Origin: Diphasiastrum complanatum
Lineage: Eukaryota > Streptophyta > Lycopodiopsida > Lycopodiales > Lycopodiaceae
Assembly: GCA_029204225.1 (NCBI GenBank)
Contig: CM055099.1
Location: 68,193,084-68,257,083 of the forward strand
Length of the DNA stretch: 64,000 nucleotides
Direction: 5' to 3'
Position 1 is the stretch's first letter, and every line of letters begins with the position of its first letter. Shown piece after piece: positions 11,911-24,066 of the stretch. A program made the position numbers and the translations under genes. The notes under the pieces were generated by a model. It was given only the letters and a program-made list of their open reading frames with translations. It was not told the DNA's origin and made no database searches.

Positions 11911-12113
11911 ACCGGCATGTAAAGGCCGGTTATTAGAGAACATCGGCACAAATTTGTCTTAGATCTTGGTCCCAACCCGCCCCTAAAGTGGCTAGACACA
12001 GTTTAAGAGTAAGAAATTGACTTTTCAAAAAAATGGTCAAAAATATTTTGTGGTCAAGTTTTGTAAGATCTAGCCAAAAGTGCCGGTCCACCTAGAATTG
12101 GGTCCTAGCCCGC
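11911..12113 (-). repeat. Dispersed about 200-bp repeat, copy A
   Basis: Its reverse complement aligns collinearly with 47571-47770. Shared blocks include GCGGGCTRGGACCC, TGGACCGGCACTTTT, TCTAGCCACTTTAGGGG and TTTACATGCYG in the same order and spacing. It lies just upstream of the decayed gypsy pol, so it may be part of that element's LTR or leader. Confidence 0.7.
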
Positions 12114-12310
12114 TAATCTGTGCTTGGATGATCTATTTATAGACTTCATCCGTGTATAAATTACATTGAATACTTGTCACCTAATTAGGAAAGCTGTTGT
12201 ACTTGGAAGTATATGGCTTCTGTGACAACTATACACAGTATTTACGGTCAATAATTCAGCATCATTGACGTGGACGTGGACGTTGCTGGAATGTTCCTCG
12301 TTTATTTTAG

Positions 12311-12477
12311 ACGACCTTCAGGATTTTTCTCTCTCTTCGCATTTTTCGCAAGGAGCCGAAGGTGTCCTCAAAAAGACGGTGATGTCCTTAAAACAGTCTA
12401 ACGCATGAAAATAGATAACCTTCGAGATTTTCTCTCTCTTCTCATTTTTTGCAAAGAGCCGAAGGTGTGTTAAAAAT
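12311..12477 (+). repeat. Direct repeat, two about 60-bp units
   Basis: The units at about 12311-12376 and 12417-12477 share ACCTTC, TTTTCTCTCTCTTC and AGCCGAAGGTGT in order. A third partial unit with AAGCCGAAG lies near 12520-12535. The function is unknown; it could be LTR or leader repeat structure of a lost retroelement. Confidence 0.55.
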
Positions 12478-12875
12478 AGTTAAACTTTTGAACTATGCAA
12501 GTGTCACATTTCGGGGAAATGCGAAAAAGCCGAAGCTGTTGAAAACATAGTGTATTTCTGTAGATTGTTGAAAAAGCAATGTATTTCTGCAAATTGTTCT
12601 AAATGCAAGTTTTGTGAAAGTCCTTGAAGATGGCCAAGTCTTCAATTACTTCAAGTTATTAAACTTGACATCTGAACTTTGAAATTATGACATGATTGGT
12701 TACCCATTGCTGGAGATCAGCCAGAAGCCCATTGTAGACGTTCTTCAAATAAATTGGCTATCTAAGTTTGTGATTTCTGCAGGTATCAGATGAGCAGACA
12801 TAGAACCAAAGTTGGTTCCATCTGACCCTAGATCAATGATCAATTAACATGCAGGAAGAATCATGAAATAAAAAA

Positions 12876-13735
12876 TTAGTCATTCACCAAGGAGACAACT
12901 GTGGGCTTAATTTCCAACATGTATCTCTCTGGAGCCTTTCCTAATCTCTGTGATCTTCTTGGCTCCCTGATCATCTCCTCCAATGTTGGAAGTTCTAGCA
13001 TTTCTTCCTCTCTTGTTTCTCTGTCTCCTGCTCCTGCAACATCCTCTTGATTTAATGCAGGTTCATTGTCCAACATCATGTACTTTGCCTGTTTCTCACT
13101 CGTCCATGCTTCCTCCATCTCTTTATCTCTTCCTCGTCGAATACTACATTCCTGGACAATACTACCTTGGAGGTCTGGAAATTGAATACTTTGTACCCAT
13201 ATGCATTCTCCGGGTATCCCACGAATATGCAAGGAAAACCTCTTGGGTCTAGGTTCTTTTTCAACTTCTCCGGGATGTGAGCATACGCCTTGCTCCCAAA
13301 TATCTTCGTGTGCCCCACTGAGGGCTTTTCTCCTGACCACACAACCTCTAGTATTTTGTCCCTTAAGACTCTGCTCGGTACTCTGTTGGAAATAAGCAGT
13401 TGCGCTAACAACTTCCGCCCACAGGAATCTTGGTAATCCTTTGTCATACAACATGCTCCTGGCCATGTTAATAAGGGTCCGTTTTTTGCGCTCAACAATC
13501 CCGTTTTGCTGAGGGGAGTATGACATAGTGTGTTCCTGATGTATCCCCCATAAACTATCTTCCATTATCTGATTTGGCCCTTTTTACCCTCTTCCATGTC
13601 TGTGTTTCTGTCAGCGTGACAAATTCCTTGAACTTCTCTACCACTTGATCTTTGGTCTTCAACGTGTACAAGAAGGTCTTTCTGCTGAAATCATCTATGA
13701 AAGTAAGAAAGTACTTCGAATGTCCCAGGGATTCC
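12876..13735 (-). pseudogene. Ty1/copia integrase fragment
   Basis: Read right to left it gives KYFLTFIDDFSRK and then KSDNGR (second catalytic Asp region). It continues with SYSPQQNGIVERKKRTL (catalytic Glu region) and then, after frame changes, the integrase C-terminus and RT connector (KIFGSKAYAHIPEK, NVVFDEEE, RRSQRLGK). Gag, protease, RT and LTRs are missing here. At least two frameshifts are present. It is an old fragment of a different copia lineage from Copia-1. Confidence 0.85.
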
Positions 13736-14841
13736 GGATCTAGGACCCTTGGATCAAGTTGGGTCCAAGATGAATGGATAGGATTAGTGTACATATTAGC
13801 CAATAGTATTTTGGTGTCAATGCTCAATTGATCGTGTACAAAATAGGACAAGCAATCATAGACACACAATTATCAAAATTATCAAAGCGCAAATGAAAGC
13901 AATGAAGATACAGGTCAAATCAGACAAATCAGAATCACAAAAAGCGTATTAATCTTCTATTGATTACCCATCATATACAATAACCATGAGAACTACCAAG
14001 AAGCCATTTTTCCATATGTGTCCCTAAGCTTATCAAGAAAAGCATCATGTCTACGTGTACCTAGCTTAACTATTAGCCTAGTTTCCTAACTACCGACTGA
14101 GTCAGCTTCACTTGACTGTGAAGTGTCATTGCAAAGCGATGTATGACTTTTGTTTATTTACAACAATTACAAAATGGAGGGTGTGAGAGCCCTCCGTATT
14201 TAATTGCTTTGTGCATTGGGCATGTATTGTAAATGGGCAACACTCTAAACACCCATTATCTAGTTCATGATTCATTTAGAGAATCAAAGGAAACAATCCC
14301 TAGAAAAACATTTTCAGCCCATATGTTGCACAATTTAACAATTTTCATCATGCATGAATAGTTCCTCAAAGGTTGGCAATAAATGACAACAATATTAAAA
14401 CATATTGCTAGGTAGTCGAGTATGCTTTGATTGTAAGCTACCCAGTACAGTGCCCAGGTTTGTGGCTGAGCCTGCTGTCAGAGCTGCGTGCTCTCGCTCT
14501 CTCTCCCTCGACGGCGGACGGCCGTCCAGATCGTCCACAGATGCCTTTTTAGTGTTCACCTTTTGGGGCGTCCCAAACTGGACAATAATTCTCTCCGCTT
14601 GTATCATGGATCCATGAACCTCCAAGACGACAACTTTTTGTGCGTGTTTGGCCTTCAGCGATCATTTCCGCTTACCAACGGGCAATGGACCCAGTACCCA
14701 CCTCGTCTCTTACTTAATACTGCCCTCAGTGCCCTGGTTTTTTTTGCTTATCATCATTTTCAGCTGCAAGGTGGCTGTTACTGCGTTGCAATTGATTCTG
14801 TCCTAAATAGTGGGGATTGGACGACTTACTCACTTTGATTA
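13736..14841. other. Intergenic DNA, no supported gene
   Basis: No coding potential is recognisable. The part around 14480-14600 is more GC-rich and pyrimidine-rich than its surroundings and may belong to the distal promoter of the STOP1-like gene. Confidence 0.5.
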
Positions 14842-15387
14842 CTTTCGTGCACGTCTGTAACAAGTGATTGTCATGTTACTTGGTTAGGGTCGTGTATGAG
14901 GTACCTTATCATGGATTGGAGATACTGTGGATTGTAGGATTTGGAGTAAGAAGGTGAATGATTGTGACTGCGAAGAAACGTTTTGTTTACTATGCAATTT
15001 CATCTTGTTGACTTGGTTTTATGAGAACGAAACTATCCATGCATACTTTGTTCCTTTGTTTTCATGGACTTCTGTAGTACATGATTATCATTCTGCTTGG
15101 ATCCTGTGGATTGTAGGATTTAGAGGAAGAAGTATAGTCATGATTGCGAAGAGACCCTCTGTCTAGTATCTTTCACCTTGTTCGCTTGGTTCTATTAGAT
15201 CAAAACTATCCATGCATTCTTTCTTTCTTATGAATTCGTGGATGTCTGTAACAAATGATTAATATGCTGCTTGGATCCTTTAGCGTGGTGTTAGGGGGAT
15301 CATGAGGTTCCTTATCGTGGATCGGAACCTGTGATTCATAGGACTTGGAAGAAGAAGTATGGTCGTGACTGAAGTCTCTGATCTCGA
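14842..15387 (+). repeat. Three degenerate tandem units upstream of the STOP1-like gene
   Basis: Units start at about 14842, 15058 and 15233. Each carries the same ordered words: GTGGATGTCTGTAACA-like, TGCTTGGATCC, TGGATTGTAGGATTTRGA, GAAGAAGTATRGTC and CGAAGAGA, and the first two also share AACTATCCATGCAT. Unit length falls from about 216 to 155 bp. They lie 0.7-1.25 kb before the start codon. Confidence 0.7.
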
Positions 15388-16093
15388 ATCTAGATGGAGG
15401 GGCTTGAATGACTGGCTGTTGTAGCATTCTTGAGACCTGGTAAAGGTTCTTTTGGTTGTGACAGGATCCATTGAGACAACTTTTCCACCATATTGCGGAG
15501 GCCGTTTATTCATCATTGTCCATTCATGCCAGCTATGTAAGGTCAGTGGGTAGATAAGGAGGTGGGCTTTGTGATTTAGTCAGATTGGCTGATATTGTCT
15601 GTTTGTGCCAAAAACATACTCAAATCTGACCGCGAATCATTCTTAATCATAGAAATCCAGATCAAGGAAGAAAAAGACCCCTTAGATAATCTCTTCAGTC
15701 CTTTTTTCTAGTAGTATATGACCACAAGCTTAGAGGAAGCGCATGCTAATGTTTGTTTTCTAATCAAGTTTATCAGAGGGAAAAGAAATCTGACAATTAT
15801 TCCAGGGGTTGGTTTTCGCTACTTTTGCTCGTGGGATCTTTGCAAGCTAGCTAGTTCAATAATCTAAATTGTAAATCGTACTCCTCTTCGAAACTCTGTT
15901 ACAACTTGGATGCCTCTAACTTCCGTTTTACTGGCAATCAAGGCATTCATATGCTATTTCACATGTAGTAATCTCCAGATCTTGTTTCTGTGGTATCCGC
16001 CATTTCGCTGTACAAGGCCTCGCCCCCACTCGTTTGAAGTTTGAACTGCTGTGCGTGCGCAGTTACTTTGAAGAAACTCTCACGATTTGAAAG
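15388..16093 (+). promoter_or_regulatory. Probable promoter and 5' UTR region of the STOP1-like gene
   Basis: About 700 bases precede the start codon. Pyrimidine-rich stretches and several GT/AG pairs would allow a 5' UTR intron, but I cannot place a transcription start or TATA box with confidence. Confidence 0.4.
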
Positions 16094-17764
16094 ATGAATC
16101 CTTCTACCTCTAGATACTCTTCTGATGGCGGCGATGCCTCCAAGTTCTCCTTCTTGGGTGAGCAGCTTACGACTTATAGTTCCTTTCAGCATAACCAGCA
16201 ACCTTCTGATTCCACTGGCCTTAGTTTCAGTGGTGCATCTCTATCTCATTCTCATGCACAGGCTGCTGGTCAAAACCTTATCCCGCAATCCCGTCAACAG
16301 CCCCAAGGACTCGTAGGTTCAAATGCTGCTAGTAAACCGATAAGCCTTCACCAGCTCGTGGATTTTGGTATGGGCAGTTCCGGTCCCATTTTGAGTGCCC
16401 AATTGGTGCACGGGTTGCAGGAATCAGCAAGGGCCCCCTCACCGGTGGCTGATGCTTCCTCACAAGCACTCATGACGACACTCTTGCTTCTCCAGCAGAA
16501 AATAGGGCACTTGCAGACACTTGTGCAGCTCATTGCGCAAGGGGATATGTCCAATGCTTCTGCAACCCAACAGCAGATGACAACAGCCGCAGGAATTGCA
16601 ACAGTTATTTCTCAGTTGGTAACAGCAGCTGCAGGGTGGCTGCCACAAGTACATCAACAATTTCAGCATCCTCTGTCCGATCAGAGGAGTCACTTTGGAT
16701 CAACATCCTCACCAGACATGGCTTTCTTTCAGTACAATGGACCTCCGAGTTCACTTGGGACTGCTTTCGGAATCTCTGCTGGCAACGGTAGATTCAATTC
16801 CTCTGTAGATCGAGGAAGAGAAAACAACTCAGGGGTTGAATCCGTTGTAGTCAAGACTAGATTAGATGGATCACCAGAGATTGGTAGGCAGTTGTTTGAA
16901 GCACATGGAGGCCATGCTTCAAGCTGCACCATTCGAAGCTCGCTTGAAACTACTGCTGGCAACTCTCTTGTAGGTTCTTTTGCTGTCAGTTTAGGTACAA
17001 GTGGGGATGGGACTATCAACCTTGAGGAAGAAAATATAGCTCTATGTGTTGGAAATCCTTTCGTGTCGAGCATTTCAATGGAGATTAATTCATCTTCAAA
17101 AGATCAGGATTCTGGAGGTGTCTATAAGGAAGATGAAGATGATGGAGAAGCTGAGAATTTACCTCCTGGTTCTTATGAGTTGATTGAATTAGAAGCCATT
17201 GAGATTCTAGCAGAGCATACTCACTTTTGTGAAATATGTGGAAAAGGTTTCAAGAGGGACGCAAACTTGAGAATGCACATGAGGGGCCATGGAGATGAGT
17301 ATAAGACGGTTGCAGCTCTCACAAAACCAGATAAGTCCTCCCAGGACCCATCATTAAGAAAGCCAAGAAGATATTCTTGCCCATATCTTGGTTGCAAAAG
17401 GAACAAAAACCATAGAAAATTTCTTCCTTTGAAGACGATGCTGTGTGTGAAAAATCACTACAGAAGAAGTCATTGCCCAAAGATGCTCACATGTACCAAG
17501 TGCAGGACCAAAAAGTTTTCTGTGGCTGCAGATCTAAAGACGCATGAAAAACATTGTGGACGTGACAAATGGCAATGTTCATGTGGTACCACCTTCTCTA
17601 GGAAAGACAAGCTTCTAGGACATGTAGGGCTCTTTGTAGGGCATGCGCCTGCAACGCCTCTTCATGAAATTGATATGGGTGGAAGTGGAATGGAAAGAAC
17701 GGAAACTCAGAGTGCCTCTGGAAATGGGACTACTAATATCTGCAGTCAAGGCTTTACAAAGTGA
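16094..17764 (+). CDS. STOP1-like: STOP1-family C2H2 zinc-finger transcription factor (556 aa)
   Basis: STOP1 (SENSITIVE TO PROTON RHIZOTOXICITY 1) and rice ART1 are nuclear factors that switch on acid- and aluminium-tolerance genes. The N-terminal half is Ser/Gln-rich, with a conserved helical segment ([18 protein letters not shown]) at about 135-155. The C-terminal half has four zinc fingers in STOP1 order: C379/C382/H395/H399; C429/C434/H455/H460; C467/C470 with H484 and C488 or H487; and C495/C497/H510/H517. The linker [10 protein letters not shown] and [10 protein letters not shown] are characteristic. The start is the first ATG of the frame and the N-terminus is not truncated. The ORF end coincides with a strong splice donor (AAA|GTGAGT at 17761), so the true C-terminus may differ; see the candidate intron. 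Family assignment is firm; the role in acid or aluminium response is inferred from the family. Confidence 0.93.
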   Translation: MNPSTSRYSSDGGDASKFSFLGEQLTTYSSFQHNQQPSDSTGLSFSGASLSHSHAQAAGQNLIPQSRQQPQGLVGSNAASKPISLHQLVDFGMGSSGPILSAQLVHGLQESARAPSPVADASSQALMTTLLLLQQKIGHLQTLVQLIAQGDMSNASATQQQMTTAAGIATVISQLVTAAAGWLPQVHQQFQHPLSDQRSHFGSTSSPDMAFFQYNGPPSSLGTAFGISAGNGRFNSSVDRGRENNSGVESVVVKTRLDGSPEIGRQLFEAHGGHASSCTIRSSLETTAGNSLVGSFAVSLGTSGDGTINLEEENIALCVGNPFVSSISMEINSSSKDQDSGGVYKEDEDDGEAENLPPGSYELIELEAIEILAEHTHFCEICGKGFKRDANLRMHMRGHGDEYKTVAALTKPDKSSQDPSLRKPRRYSCPYLGCKRNKNHRKFLPLKTMLCVKNHYRRSHCPKMLTCTKCRTKKFSVAADLKTHEKHCGRDKWQCSCGTTFSRKDKLLGHVGLFVGHAPATPLHEIDMGGSGMERTETQSASGNGTTNICSQGFTK

Positions 17765-17887
17765 GTCAAGTGTGTCAACTGGCCAGCAGGGGATCAAACC
17801 ACGCTTGGGTCTGGCCCCTGGGTATTGCTTAAGTCTGTTTGAGCCAAAAGCCTGACAGTGTTTCTCTCTTGCTTTTGGAGGTTTCAG
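17761..17887 (+). other. Candidate last intron of the STOP1-like gene
   Basis: The donor GTGAGT starts at 17761. The acceptor is TTTCAG ending at 17887, preceded by a strong pyrimidine tract. Splicing removes the TGA at 17762-17764 and adds a short exon reading to TAG at 17910-17912, giving a C-terminus that is a few residues different and longer. Transcript data would decide. Confidence 0.5.
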
Positions 17888-18133
17888 TGGATCTTCATCC
17901 TTGGTGGAATAGTTCAGGAGGGAAATAATTAAGCCTCTGCTGGTTTTACTGGAACTCTATGCATTAGATGGAGCTAAAGAATGACAATTATACAGGCAGC
18001 TTTTCATAGAGAGCCTTTCACAGAGACAGGGTGAATTCTGTACTCCTTTTGCAGTCTGCAATTGTGTAAGCTGTAGTTCAATACTATTGTTTTCCGTATT
18101 CTGCTCTCAATATCCTGGCTTAAATTTTCTGTT

Positions 18134-18236
18134 CATTCTCTCATAATTATATCCAGATTGCTTCATTGATTATCTACTTATATATACTACATTCTCTCAT
18201 AATTGTATCCAGATTGCTTCATTGATTATCTACTTC
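18134..18236 (+). repeat. 56-bp tandem duplication
   Basis: Copies start at 18134 and 18190. Each begins CATTCTCTCATAATTRTATCC, and they are nearly identical over about 46 bases. It lies between the STOP1-like 3' region and the copia relic and may be in the LTR of that relic. Confidence 0.75.
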
Positions 18237-18249
18237 AATTATTTATGAT

Positions 18250-18815
18250 CAGACTGGCTTCAATTTGCTATAGGGTATCAAAGCAGGGTCGAAGTAATAG
18301 GAACTGTAGACAGCACAGAGTACATGCGTTCACTTTTCATGCAGATGGAAATTAGGTTCTCCTTTATAAATTTCATTGATAGAATCAATGGGGAAGATTT
18401 CCACTTGTTGAGATTTAAAATGAAGATGGTGTTGTTGAGAATGGATCTCCATGAAGTCCTGGGACAAAAACTACAAGCAGATTGTGTAGAAGTCACACTA
18501 GCATGACGAAAATCACATCTTTTCTCTTGTCCCTGAATCCGAAAGATTTACCTACACATATGTGAGTGAAGCTGACACAGGAAGCATGCCAGACATTGCA
18601 GTTGGTTTGTTTGAGACCAGAGATGTTACTATTAGGCTTTTCTTGAGGAAAAAACGTTTTTCGTTAAAATTGAATGAGACAGACATCAGTATGATCACAA
18701 TCTACAAATTTGAATCACTGCCTGGTCAACTTTCTGCAGCTGGATCATCAATTGACAATGCAGAATTTAGTGGGAACTTGAAAGTTTACTTAGCTCATAT
18801 GAGCATCTGGTAAAT
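18250..18815 (+). pseudogene. Ty1/copia gag relic
   Basis: GGGTATCAAAGCAGG at about 18272-18286 resembles a copia primer-binding site (TGGTATCAGAGC). Downstream, 18346-18470 reads INGEDFHLLRFKMKMVL, the copia Gag N-terminal pattern (DGxNFxxWKxKM). The part 18690-18800 reads YKFESLPGQLSAAGSSIDNA, the Gag segment that typically reads FxxLxxQLxxxGxxIDDE. Frames change between the parts, and nothing of protease or pol follows. A dead 5' fragment. Confidence 0.6.
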
Positions 18816-19333
18816 AAATAAGTTGTAGAATTACTAACAACACAAAGATCAGTTGCTATACTATTGCTTGAGCAGATGATGGATTACTAACAAAGCTAGG
18901 TATCAAGCATGTCACCAAAGGAAATAGCGCATATAACCATGGAATAAGCAAAACGCACACACACAGTATCAAATCCAAAATGTGTATGCAAAACAGGCAT
19001 CGCTGCTCAACACGCTGAATGATCATATATCGTGTTAAAGTACATTTCCAGAAGAACGCGTCTCAGACCTGCTTACATAAGTCTGTTTATGTGACCCAAT
19101 AACCGTTGCCTTTGGACCAATCAAAACGTCCGGTTTTGAACAACTAGCTTGAATTGCTATTGTAACCTTTCAACTAGAGACCCTCACTCAATTCAAACCA
19201 TACATGATACATGATATTTGCACTTCTAATTCCCAAGTTCCCAGCATATGGCTAAGGGACCTATATCTATCTATACCTAGTGTGAATCTATCTCTACCCA
19301 GTGCTTTGGTTAGTACGTAGCAACCATATGGGA
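18816..19333. other. No supported feature
   Basis: All frames contain many stops and no motif is recognised. It separates a copia relic from a gypsy RT relic. Confidence 0.5.
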
Positions 19334-20065
19334 CTAAAACGTACTATGGAAGGGGCTAGGCATAGGCCATTCTGCCTGGTAAGGATTTATAGAATTTTTT
19401 GGGCGAAGCCCAGAGGTTTTTGAGCCTAAATTCTTTTGGAAAGTTGAACTAGATATTGGTGTTGAGAGCAATGCATATTTACGCTTCTGGAAAGCCTGCA
19501 GGGCTTCCTCTGTCCAATGTGGTTCCATTGTGAGTTTGTAGATTGGTCGTGCTAACTCGGAACACATGTGTTGAAGAAATGTCGCGAAAATCAGATATCC
19601 TTGAATCCAGAAAAGTGTCCAGACATATAGTATCCAGACACGGGATCGCCATGGACCTGTCAAAGATAAGGATCATAGTCGATCTGCCACCACCAGGAAC
19701 GATCTCCAGAAATTTTTGCAAATATTCTTTGAATGCCGCTTGCATAACTCGTTGAAAGGTACTTGGGGCATTGCAAAGTCCAAACGACATCACCTTATAG
19801 GCATAGGTTCCCCATTCCGTGGTGAATGTTGTCTTGTGTTGATCTTGCGGTGCTATTTTCACCTGATTGTAGCCACTGAAACCATCCAGGAAACTGTAGG
19901 CTTCTGCTCCTGCTACTCTGTCTAGAACACTTTCCGTAAATGGTAAGGGAAAATGATCTTTCTTGGTGATTGCATTTAACGCTTTCAAGTTTACACAGAT
20001 GCGCATTTTGCCGTTCTTCTTGGTACTACGACTATTGGTGTAAAGACCACTGGGGACAAACTCCT
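19334..20065 (-). pseudogene. Ty3/gypsy reverse transcriptase fragment
   Basis: Read right to left: KKNGKMRICVNLKALN, HFPLPFTESVLDRVAG, SFLDGFSGYNQVKIAP and MSFGLCNAPSTFQRVM, the classical gypsy RT blocks. It then breaks at about 19700, where the catalytic F/YVDD segment and its surroundings are replaced by unrelated sequence. At about 19560-19480 gypsy sequence resumes in another frame (RPIYKLTMEPHWTEEALQAFQ, the RT connection to RNase H). An internal replacement or deletion plus a frameshift makes it non-functional. Confidence 0.85.
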
Positions 20066-20593
20066 AAGATGAGGATAGGAAAACACAAGAGAGACTGTGG
20101 AGCAAAACCACCCAACCAAACCTGGATCCCTCCTGGAGAATCCTCCTGGATCTAGCCCCCAAGCCATGCCAATGTGACATCAAGAGGAGAAGAGCTCATC
20201 AGGTAACCTAGACCAAGTCGTCAACGGAATAATCAGTACCTCAATATATGGAGAGTAGGATCGTGTGCATGAGCACATGCAATTCCCATGCAGGTCAACT
20301 ATAAATAGGTCACAACTCTTCATGCATACCTCCTGCCTATATCAGTCACACGTACATGCACTACTCCATATGTCTCAATTAGAGTGTCTGGGTCCTCTCA
20401 AGGTCATTAGTCCCCAACAACAGGCCACGATGTGGAATAAAATCCAGGCGTGACCAATAATCTCGAATACTGGAGGGCCGGACTACCATATTAGGATTAT
20501 TCTAGGTCCTTAACCGAATATGGCCGTAACATTCTTCCTCTCTTAAATAGGTTCTGTCCTCAGAACGGGAAAAAGAAAACATGAAATTATTCC
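20066..20593. other. No supported gene
   Basis: A TATA-like CTATAAATAG occurs near 20300 but has no associated ORF. It may be debris of an LTR. Nothing else can be supported. Confidence 0.4.
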
Positions 20594-20815
20594 TTCATTA
20601 CAGGAGTTCCAAGGCCCAAAAGGGCTGTTTAAGAAATGCCACGTAAGAGAGAAAAAATCGTCGGATTTTAAAACTCCGACCGAGTTTTTGGTTTGCCCAC
20701 ACAACTTCGATGACTTGACCTCACTAGTAACGTATGTAGTTAACTGGAAGTTGGGTAGCCGCAATGCGTGGGGTCCATACTTCAAGATTCTATTTTCTAC
20801 CATTAACTAACATAA
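20594..20815 (+). repeat. Possible left terminal inverted repeat
   Basis: Degenerate, collinear similarity to the reverse complement of 29845-30137, strongest over the first about 35 bases. It needs a proper alignment. Confidence 0.35.
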
Positions 20816-21285
20816 CTTCTCATGTAAATGCAAATCGTATTGCACATCAGAGTTTTCTTTTCATCTACTCAAAGCGTTCACATCAATGAAAAACAGTCTT
20901 ATCGATCTGAAAATCATGGTAAGAAACTTTGAATATTTTGGATCACAATGAGCGCCAACGTGAATCTAAATTTTTGCAATTTTGAAAATACGGAGTGTGT
21001 TGGATCAAATTGAGTGGTAAGGTTATTTCAAACTTTTGCAATTCAAAAATTTGCGATTTCAACACACATCTATTGAAAAAATATTTTGCTTATTTTGCTC
21101 ATAACTGCGAAGCATTGATTTTGCATATCAAGCAAGAAATATGGAGTGTGATGGATCAAAAAGAGCGCCAAGGTCATTTCAAACTTTTTCAATGAATTTT
21201 TTTTTTTTAATTAAGACGAGTTTTAATAGCTTACAAGATATATAACAAGTTGGTTTTCTACTAGATTAATCTATCGATTATTAAG

Positions 21286-23993
21286 ATGTCTAAATATCAT
21301 CTCCATATTGATCTTCCCACAGAATATGCTCCACTGTCGAGAAAAAATCTGAAAGGATCCACCTTTTCAGCTCACCAAAGGACGGAAGACAGGAAACATT
21401 GTGATCTATGGGTTGATGGAAGTTTGTATCCAATCGATCCAAGCTCAATGCAACATCCAAATTTTAGATCGGTCACACAACTCATACTGTTTTTGTGTGA
21501 AGGACACAATGGTCTATTGGGTTATTGTGAAAGATTGAAAAGTTATGGCATTAGAAATTCAATGAAAAAAATCCATTGTTTGGAAAATATGTTGAATGGT
21601 TTGCTTACTGACTACCGAGAAAGAGGAACTATTTTTTTGCAAACAAAAGAAGAGAATGAAATCTTGAAGATAGATAATTCTCGTTTGCAAGATATTATAT
21701 TAAACCTCAACCAACAATATGAAACTAATTGTACAAACATTGCGTACCTCATATTGTCAAATACATGTAGAAGTAAACACATTACGGAAGAAAATACTGA
21801 ACAATAAGCAAAAAAGAGTTATTTTAAAAAGTATTGATGAGCTTTCAACAAGTGGGGGCCAACGGAAAAAAAGAATATATGCTTTCAAGTAAGATTATGT
21901 TTTAAACTATTCATGTGTTTTGTTTCATCTAGCACTCAATGGTTGTGAATTGTTTTTTTTCTAAATCTTATTTTTCTTTTGTAGATTAGCTTTAGTCACC
22001 AATGAAAATCTGAAAGACAAGGACATGATTGGAAAGTCTTTGAGTGTAGTACTTACAGCCAAGTCAACAACGAGTCTACTTGGAAATCAACGATATTCTC
22101 AAATCAAGTCCAAGATTGCAGAGGCCCTTATGGGCGAAGTCGGCAAGATCATTGACCGAAAATTGATACAAGGGGCATGTGATTATTCTGGTATTAGCAG
22201 GGATGCATATGACACAATGTTTAAAATTATCAAAGAGGCATTTGGACAAGTACATATAAAAAAATTTCCTATTCCTCGGCCCTTTCAAATCAAATTAGAG
22301 AGGGATGTGTTAAACAAGGATTTGCAAAACATCATTGGTATTCCTTACCATATAAATGAAATTTATAACTCAAAACATGGCACTTTGTCATGTGATTATA
22401 CCAACAATATGTTTGTAGATCTGAATCATTTACTGAGATTTATTGTAAAGTTTTATGGAATCACAAATGAAAGTGTTGAAAAATTGATATTAGTTCTCAA
22501 GTTAGATGAATCAGAAGTAATAAAGGGACAAAAGCTGGAAAGGGTTAGTGTTACAATTATGAATGGAGCATTAAGCAATACGATAAACTCGGAGAGTCTT
22601 GATTTCAGTGTGCAGTCCGAAAATAATATTTGGTGGTTGGCAGCTTTCCAGGTTTAAATCTATTCTATTGAGTACTAGCAACTAATTCATTTCAAGAATT
22701 AATGGTTTTGTGTTTTAAGTTAATATTGTTCTGTTATTATAGGTCTGAGTTCAATTCTCCTAAATTAGTTCATGATTTTGCGTTTTAAAAGAAGATCAGG
22801 ACATTCTATTTTGGATTTTTAGTAAAACAGAATATCCAGAGATAATTAAGAATCATATGAGCGACACACCACTCAATGTTCTTGGAATAGGTGAATTTAA
22901 GGTGGAATGGCATTTGGCTGGAGACCTGAAGTCGTTGAAATGCTTGTTCCACGTCTCACATGGAGCAAATTCAAAAAATCCATGCCTCTATTGCATGAAA
23001 ATTACACATGACATGTCGAAGAGCACGAGAGTTTCAAGGGATATAGAAGATCCGACTTGGAAACCAGTATTACCGATTCTGCTTAAAAATGTTCACATTT
23101 GTACACTACATGGAGAGGTTAGAATATCGAAAAATTGATATAGCTTCATATTTGGTTTGCTTGGAATATTAAGCCAGAGTCATTAGCCAAAAAGGCAATA
23201 GCTCGATTGGAAGAAGTTTTATCAAAAGCGGGACTTCATAAAGGACACGCTAAAATACAAAAGGATGAGAAGCTTTAAGGAAAAACAGGAAACATCCCAT
23301 GCAAACCAAGTATAGGAGGATCCAAAGCTCGTCGTTTATTATCAAATCATTCTGGAAAACCAACTAAAGTCCAGTACTCAATTTGGATAGATGTACTCAA
23401 TGCCACAAAGGATTTTGAAGAAAAAGGAACAACGAGGATTAAAAAAGTTGAAGTCTGGACAAAGCTTGACAGCATGGTCAAATTGCTCAGAAAAAATAAA
23501 CTATCTGATACTGATGTCCTACTAATTGAGAAATCAACAATTTAGTTTGTGGATGCAGTTAAAGACGCCTGGGGTGAAGATCATATTATGCATTATATGG
23601 TAAATCTCTTTTCAATATAACTAACTCTTTGATTTATAATCTCATTGCACATATGCTAAATTTAAAATGATTAATATGACAATATTTGTATCTCTGATAT
23701 TGCAGCACATTTCACGACATCATGCATCATTTTTTGCAAAAGCTTATGGCAGTCTAAGTATTTGGTCATCACAAGGAATGGAAAAATCGCATTGGCAAGC
23801 CAGAGCAGCATTTCATCAAAATACACAACACGGTGGAACATCTCAAAAAAATAGTTACATCATCCAGCTATTTCAATGGTTCTACAAGCGTATTCAAATC
23901 CGATATAAAACTATATCAACAAATTATCAGAAATTCAGAAAGGCGTGCAAATTTGTAGACGAAAATAATATTGATGCAAGAGTCAACCCATAG
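21286..23993 (+). pseudogene. Broken multi-exon gene A, transposase-like, family unknown
   Basis: Exons, by GT/AG and frame: 21286-21888, 21985-22651, about 22790-23599 and 23706-23993. The product begins with basic and polar residues and a coiled-coil-like stretch ending in GGQRKKR (about 21860). Exon 2 is helical. Exon 3 holds WHLAGDLKSLKCLF, then HGANSKNPCLYC with a Cys-x2-Cys at 22983-22994, then LHGEVR. Exon 4 has SQGMEKSHWQARAAFHQNTQ followed by HGG. The order GGD-like Asp, CxxC, His/Glu-rich helix resembles uncharacterised transposase-like proteins that I recall from animals and fungi; that is memory, not a search. Breaks: a frame change near 21750, another near 23120, and in-frame stops near 23150, 23277 and 23545. 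It is convergent with gene B. Confidence 0.55.
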
Positions 23994-24066
23994 TAAATTT
24001 CATGATATCAGACGAAAAATGTATATGTATTATATCGCATCATGTGTAGTACAATGCAAGGCAAAA

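Noticed and set aside
21286-23993. Gene A as a RAG1/Transib transposase
   Set aside because: The Cys/His spacing and catalytic contexts I can recall do not line up. The resemblance is limited to a few residues near the C-terminus.
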